Of a DNA stretch of 64,000 bases, positions 59,801 to 64,000 are shown in pieces. The stretch is taken from NCBI GenBank assembly GCA_964023275.1, contig OZ029914.1, positions 33,549,351 through 33,613,350 on the forward strand, in the 5' to 3' direction. The position numbers and the translations under genes are program-made. Every line of letters starts with the position of its first letter. Positions within the stretch are counted from its first letter, which is position 1. Below the pieces are notes generated by a model. The model did no database searches. It was not told the origin of the DNA and saw only the letters and a program-made list of their open reading frames with translations. The DNA comes from Norana najaformis. Taxonomy: Eukaryota > Annelida > Clitellata > Crassiclitellata > Hormogastridae.

Positions 59801-62800
59801 TTTAGTTTATGACAGGGCAAGATACCCATCAGCAACAGCAACTATTTATATCAAGATGGCAAAATGATTCAAATGTTTCCAGTGGTTGGTCACCCATGTC
59901 TGTGCTAAAAAAACCAAAATAGTAGATCAGAAAGCCCACAACTGCTAACAGTTAACCTTCACGCTTTTAATGCAATTAAGGTATAACAGGGTATAACGCA
60001 AATGGACTGCAGCCCAGGTGTCTCGACCCACAAGTAGTTGGTGCATTGGTCAGCTGGACTGAAAAGCCAGTCCAGTGTCAAACGATTAAATATGCTACAA
60101 GTGCCATGTGTTAATGTGATAGTTAATCTTGACTTTTTCTTAATTTAATGGCTAGCCATTTGATCATTTACTTGAAGTAGACGGTTGGCTGATTCCCAGA
60201 TAAAGGTTTGACAAAGATGCCGACAAAAGATGTTCCAAGCAGCAATTCTTTCCCAGCTGTGTCCTAAGAAAGCACAGCAAACAACAATTTGCCAATTAAC
60301 CAACACAAATAATATAGCTAAAGATAATTACTAATGTCATTAATGTCTTTATACTGTTGCAGTAAATAATAATACTACTCTTTCATATTATTATTATTCG
60401 TAAACATCTTATAAAACATCTGGACATCCAACTACATTATCACATGATGATGGCTGACTAACTGCACCTCACCTGTGCGACTTTGTTACATATTTGTTCG
60501 TAACAATAATAATAAAATAATAACATGACACAAGAGAAACCAGTATCTTTTCCAGCATATCACTATCACAATCCAATGCCTGAATGCTATTGCCTTCCAT
60601 GGTACTTTTGCTTCTTGATCTCTAACCATCCCAGAATTTTTTCTTTCTCTGGAAAAATTTTTTATTCCTGAGGATAATAATAATAATAATAATAATCATA
60701 ATAATAATAATATTCTTCCCTGTCACTTATGTTCCTGACGGTGCAACATCACTGCTTTGGAGCTCTGAGCTGTTATGATGACTTTGCTAAACTGTTATGA
60801 CCAAACAAATGACCTACCTTAACGGGATAGTATTCCAGTCCATATCCTTCCAGTTCCTGGGCTAACTGGATGTAATGAAGCTTGGCAACTGCTGGTGGAA
60901 AGCCCTGCAGCTGCTGGTGCATGCTGGCTATTTCACAGGTCAACTGCCTTACAATGTGATCTTCCGTAGACATGTTCTACAGCAAATGACATCATCAGAT
61001 GGTTCAGATAATTGTGAGGTACCACACATAAGCCAAGATATTTATTCAAGAGACAAGAACCAAAACAGATGGGTCAGATTATTATATTACAGATGAATTA
61101 AAACCACGTCTACAGTGGTAAAAGTCCTATCAGATTCTCTTGTCATATGGCTAACAGATCGTTTATAGACGATGCCTAAGTACAGAAAGATACCGACACT
61201 ACGCAAGTTACGTAACAGATTAGTAACTTAGCATACACTTGGTTCCCGTGGAGATCTTCTAGTTCCTCGCTTCCAAACGTCAACATCCAAAGATGGACCT
61301 TGCAGCTGTTCTGCCTGACATACTCCTGGTGACAGAAACTTTTATCTTTTTTTGTCTTCTGGATCTGTTTGCTGCCTCCAACACAGTCGACCATAGCATT
61401 CTTCTCCATCCTCTGGACACTACATCTATCTTTTAGCATGTCATCCACCGTGCTACAGTGGATGATGTCCTACTTTACTTGTAGACACCAAAGTGTCTGC
61501 CATACCAGCGACTGTCCTGACCTGTGGCACTCTTCAAGGCTCAGTCCTGGGAACTATTCTTTTTCTCCTTTATATTGCTGACATCTCAGCCATAATAGCC
61601 AAGTATCGTCTGTAGATACTTAAAAGGTGCTATAGTAAATGTATACATATATACTTGAAGCGGCACTATATAAATGTTCTGAATGAAAGAATGAATGAAT
61701 ACAAGCATACACACATTAGACTGGAATTTTACAAACTTCAAAGATGCCTGAGGTGACTAACCTGAGGAAGAAGAGCCATATTGCTCAAGTAATCGCTGCC
61801 ATGGATTTCAGGATTGTAGTCACCTAGTTCAGCTAAAATTGATCAAGAAACAAAGTTAGAATTAAAAATTTAGATTTATTAACTTACAATTTACATTTAA
61901 AGACAACAGAATAGAATGATCACATTTCAATTCAAAATTTGATCACTCTTTTTGAAAATTTACTTAGCTTTTGAAACTTGAGTGTTAATTAATGACAGCA
62001 TACGTGTATCCCTTGAAAGTAATGGGTTAAGAATGCAGAGGATATACTCTGAAATTAGCCAGGGCAAGTCGTCTATACACAACTGCCTTCACCCCTTCGA
62101 ACTAAATTACGCATATTATGCAAAATTCATTGTCTCGTGATTGAATTTCTATTGTTACGCCAGTTCTTCAAACAAAAGACCTAACTATCGTAGCACATTA
62201 GCATACAACAGAGGGTGCACAACAAATGGTTCATTACCTAATTATACCTTACTCATACTACCGACAGTTTACAACACTAAAAGTCTGCTTTGTTACGTGC
62301 ACACTGTGCCGTTACATGTATGCTTGTACCTTGAACACCATATGCTGCAAGGAGTATAGCATGTTCCGGAGTGCACTGCAGTCGGCCATCGATGATCTCA
62401 GTCTTCAGATGAAGATAGTACTGGTACCTGATTTAAAACAGATGAAACATTATCACTTAAACTGAATCTAGTCACATCATAGCAAAACACTTTGAAGCTA
62501 ATAAGTCAGGTACAGCAACGATTTATTATTTATTAAGTGCCTCGTTTAAAGAAGCACTTAGAGGTGTTCTCAACTGAAAGATGCTTCTTCAGCTAAAATG
62601 CAAATATGACAACAAGAATTCAGTAACTGTACATTTGTTTCCTTATGAACTGAAACTGAATTCACGTTAACTACCAGGTCTCATAAAATTCTAGATTCAT
62701 ATGTGAAAGCCAAACACATTGGCAATCTGGCACCATTTCATCCCCCAAATAAATAATTTAATCAATAAAACTGAAACAAAGACAAGATTAACAAGATTAT

Positions 62801-63842
62801 CCTTTTTGTAGCACTCTGCAGTCATCTTTCCCAGAAAACAGGCTGCAAAATTATGTTGGGATAAAAACCTATATAAAATCCATCATTGGCATTTCTGCTG
62901 TTAGAGGTCGCATGCTTCTTAACTGGTTCTCTCCGAAAGCTTGAGACTTGGAATGTGGATTTGTTTAGAAGCAACCATCGATTTATCCCTAGTGCACTGC
63001 AGTAGCACTTCTATTAAAGTATCCATGTTACATTAGATTAGATTTTAACCCACAAGATTTGATAGGTCCATCTTACTGATGGATACATGGAAGCATATAC
63101 ACCTTCCCTAAGTCTCCGTGTGAAATTGCTTGAAGCAAAGGGCAAATCGTTATAACTTCTGCACTGTGATCCACTGATCATGAGGTCATTACATTCCTGA
63201 TGCAAGGGCTAATTAAAGTCAATTAATGTAATTAATGGCATATGACCATGGCATGCAGCCCCTTCAAAAGGGCAGTGGCAGTGAAGGATCTCACTCGACC
63301 AATTTATTTATAAAAAAATAACAAAGTTCAGGCCATATGATCGCAATAGAAACTTGTGTACATTTACATATAGCATAAGAAAACAAGTTTTCCAAAATAT
63401 GCCTTCTGAAGACACGCTTCACTGCATTCAGTCAGATGTCAACATCAGTACACACCCAGTCAACAACAAACAGCATTGGCTGTTCAAGAAAAACTGTCAA
63501 AATATTATGAAAAATATCATGAAAAACTGTCAAAGTTTAGCATAGCAATAATTATTTTAAAACATAATTACAAAGCCCCTTTAGCTTAACAACACGTATG
63601 TACATGCACAGATACACACAAGTGCGGGTGAACTGGAGGTTTGAAAATCAGAAGCTTGGCTTCACTGACCGTGACATTTCATCTTGGATTTGAGAGACAT
63701 CTCCGATGCAGAACATAACTCCAAAATAGAGTAACGGGGTCTGGGCATATTTGTCCAGCTGCTTCTTTAAAGGCTTATCCAAGTCGACCCATCGTAATGT
63801 AGGTGTCTTCTTGTTAGTGAATCGCAGCCCAAAATACTGTAT
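48247..63842 (-). CDS. PTPN14: PTPN14/PTPN21-type FERM protein-tyrosine phosphatase (Pez), partial at the 5' end
   Basis: Exons in order: 63670-63842, 62330-62427, 61762-61832, 60818-60976, 60172-60263, 53832-53919, 53059-53150, 52728-52796, 52213-52252, 51501-51549 and 48247-50849, all in compatible phase. They total about 1177 residues, lacking only the first ~60 of the family's ~1180. The FERM lobes come first, then a linker with PPDY (50533-50544) and PPPY (50032-50043), then the PTP domain with WPDR (48565-48576), [10 protein letters not shown] with its Cys codon at 48448-48450, and the family C-terminus NSRLI-like SSRLI. Known role: a membrane- and junction-associated phosphatase whose PPxY motifs bind WW proteins such as YAP and KIBRA. 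The canonical pTyr-loop Tyr is Phe here (RNRFKDV); the same loop is altered in the human protein, which has low activity. Five small exons and part of the last exon are duplicated at 54631-59256. Confidence 0.93.
51501..51549 (-). CDS. PTPN14: PTPN14-like micro-exon preceding the large last exon (left copy)
   Basis: A 49-nt exon encoding [15 protein letters not shown], ending in phase 1 at GTAAGT. It joins the last exon through a split Asp codon. The family has a similar short Ser/Leu/Tyr motif at this place. The copy lies at 56838-56886. Confidence 0.75.
52213..52252 (-). CDS. PTPN14: PTPN14-like micro-exon in the linker (left copy)
   Basis: A 40-nt exon encoding [13 protein letters not shown], between CTTCAG and a perfect GTAAGT. 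The phase fits on both sides. The copy lies at 57550-57589. Confidence 0.7.
52728..52796 (-). CDS. PTPN14: PTPN14-like small linker exon (left copy)
   Basis: A 69-nt exon with no domain; it encodes the acidic [18 protein letters not shown]. It is supported by TTCTAG and GTAAAG splice sites and by exact phase (2-2) between neighbours. The copy lies at 58065-58133. Confidence 0.7.
53059..53150 (-). CDS. PTPN14: PTPN14-like exon: FERM C-terminal helix (left copy)
   Basis: Encodes [19 protein letters not shown], the FERM C-terminal helix (family pattern: 'N.......W..C...H.FY'). A 92-nt exon, phase 0 in and 2 out. An identical copy lies at 58396-58487. Confidence 0.87.
53832..53919 (-). CDS. PTPN14: PTPN14-like exon: F3 lobe (left duplicate copy)
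   Basis: Encodes [17 protein letters not shown] followed by KPFYFLL, the conserved F3 'W..I...SH.K..' segment. Acceptor TTTAG, donor GTTAGT, phase 2 in and 0 out. An identical exon lies at 59169-59256. Confidence 0.87.
54631..59256 (-). pseudogene. PTPN14: Duplicated, C-terminally truncated PTPN14 exon block (right copy)
   Basis: Exons at 59169-59256, 58396-58487, 58065-58133, 57550-57589, 56838-56886 and 54631-56186 repeat the left copy with a fixed offset of 5337 bp and no differences that I noticed. The last-exon copy stops at the duplication junction. It keeps both PPxY motifs but lacks the entire PTP domain, and the fused flank supplies a stop codon two bases beyond the junction (TAA at 54628-54630). 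If real, a transcript ending here would encode a FERM-plus-linker protein without phosphatase. If the duplication is an assembly artefact, this block is simply the same exons again. Confidence 0.85.
60172..60263 (-). CDS. PTPN14: PTPN14-like exon: FERM F3 (PTB/PH-like) lobe start
   Basis: Encodes [15 protein letters not shown] and QPTVYF, typical F3 strands. The 92-nt exon leaves in phase 2 at GTAAAT and joins the next exon as FKW. The left duplicate copy retains only about 20 bp of this exon, near 54601-54617. Confidence 0.9.
60360..60817 (-). other. Intron with an (AAT)n tract; no extra exon seen
   Basis: Between the F3 and F2-end exons. AATAATAAT simple sequence lies at about 60679-60712. 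Confidence 0.6.
60818..60976 (-). CDS. PTPN14: PTPN14-like exon: FERM F2 end and linker to F3
   Basis: A 159-nt, phase 0-0 exon encoding an amphipathic stretch ([20 protein letters not shown]), then [12 protein letters not shown], which is the conserved end of the FERM M lobe. The donor is GTAGGT. Confidence 0.9.
61330..61700 (+). mobile_element. LINE reverse-transcriptase remnant, in a PTPN14 intron, antisense
   Basis: In broken frames the plus strand shows RT palm blocks: [20 protein letters not shown], then [15 protein letters not shown], then [19 protein letters not shown]. The catalytic 'FADD' block is missing. A tail with AAGCGGCACTATATAAATG and GAATGAATGAAT follows at 61652-61700. A dead non-LTR element of CR1/L2 type. 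Confidence 0.8.
61762..61832 (-). CDS. PTPN14: PTPN14-like exon: FERM F2 lobe, middle
   Basis: Encodes [16 protein letters not shown], matching the conserved 'ADFGDY..' turn of the FERM M lobe. A 71-nt exon, phase 1 in and phase 0 out, with acceptor TTTTAG and donor GTTAGT. Confidence 0.88.
62330..62427 (-). CDS. PTPN14: PTPN14-like exon: FERM F2 lobe start
   Basis: Encodes [18 protein letters not shown] and [10 protein letters not shown], the standard opening of the FERM central lobe. The 98-nt exon enters in phase 2 and leaves in phase 1. The edge may be off by one base. Confidence 0.9.
63225..63370 (+). mobile_element. SINE family S copy in a PTPN14 intron
   Basis: GCAGCCCCTTCAAAAGGGCA, GTGAAGGATCTCACTCGACC, then GTTCAGGCCATATGATCGC and a GTGTACATTTACATATAGC tail, collinear with the other three copies. 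CpG sites of the core are converted to TG/CA here. Confidence 0.72.
63670..63842 (-). CDS. PTPN14: PTPN14-like exon: FERM F1 lobe, C-terminal half
   Basis: Encodes [10 protein letters not shown], the conserved KPLKKQLDK block and [13 protein letters not shown], hallmark FERM F1/F2 boundary sequence. The exon is 173 nt, entering in phase 0 and leaving in phase 2 at GTCAGT. The start codon and the first ~60 residues lie beyond the right edge of the window; nothing further coding is seen up to 64000. Confidence 0.92.
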
Positions 63843-64000
63843 CTGTTACCAGTACAGTAAGTTTACTAATTCCAGTAATAAACGTTTTCCTTTAAATATT
63901 ACATGTAATCTAAATAAGTTTCTAGTGCATAATAAACTTATCTAATCTGGTCTAGAGAATCCAATGTTACCAATGCCTCCTAACATAAGAAACTTTATTT

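Larger units (their letters stand above)
49294..60330. repeat. Tandem segmental duplication: 49294-54630 and 54631-60330
   Basis: The left unit is 5337 bp and the right unit 5700 bp. The sequence is the same at constant offset from 49294 to about 54175. In the last ~455 bp the left unit has lost about 363 bp through a dozen or so small deletions. The junction shows a 2-bp (CT) microhomology. Both units contain the same five small exons; only the right unit keeps the F3 exon at 60172-60263. Confidence 0.93.

Noticed and set aside
61176..61448. 90-codon minus-strand frame as a FERM exon
   Set aside because: It matches no FERM segment and the neighbouring FERM exons already join in phase; the locus is an antisense LINE remnant.

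Overview
This is a eukaryotic, animal nuclear window. It has two spliced protein-coding genes, both on the minus strand, with GT-AG introns and matching phases, set in dense microsatellites, minisatellites and decayed LINE/SINE copies. The protein families and the repeat types (L2/CR1-like LINE ends, tRNA-derived SINEs, long AT, TTCC and CT tracts) suggest a marine invertebrate bilaterian. I cannot place the phylum from this sequence alone.

Region 1-22 kb: no gene is convincingly supported. It holds 3' ends of two LINE families, several short minisatellites, one candidate orphan exon (9375-9524, +) and a 4.3-kb array of a 57-bp unit (about 16020-20292).

Region 22.1-43.9 kb (-): a seven-exon gene for a secreted-type, single-pass membrane protein. 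From N to C it encodes a signal peptide, SUEL-type (galactose/rhamnose-binding) lectin domain, CUB-like domain, sushi/CCP domain, transmembrane helix and a cytoplasmic tail of about 280 residues. Intron 1 is about 13.8 kb and carries a 15-copy 108-bp coding-like minisatellite, a 358-bp AT palindrome, a 31-bp minisatellite and long TTCC, GA and GCT/TCT tracts. The CUB exon contains one reading-frame break inside a TCC repeat.

Region 43.9-45.7 kb: LINE/SINE remnants and an unclassified interspersed repeat.

Region 45.7-64 kb (-): a PTPN14/PTPN21 (Pez)-type FERM protein-tyrosine phosphatase, with its first exon(s) beyond the right edge. FERM exons, a linker with two PPxY motifs and a complete C-terminal PTP domain are all visible. 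A 5.3-5.7 kb segment of the gene (five small exons plus most of the large last exon) is present twice in tandem. The left copy is riddled with small deletions only in its last 450 bp. This is either a recent intragenic tandem duplication or a false duplication at an assembly join.

The two genes are not obviously functionally coupled. The lectin protein should act at the cell surface. The phosphatase is known in other animals as a FERM-anchored junctional regulator that binds WW-domain proteins of the Hippo pathway. The CpG-rich left part against the CpG-poor PTPN14 region suggests mosaic gene-body methylation (inference).
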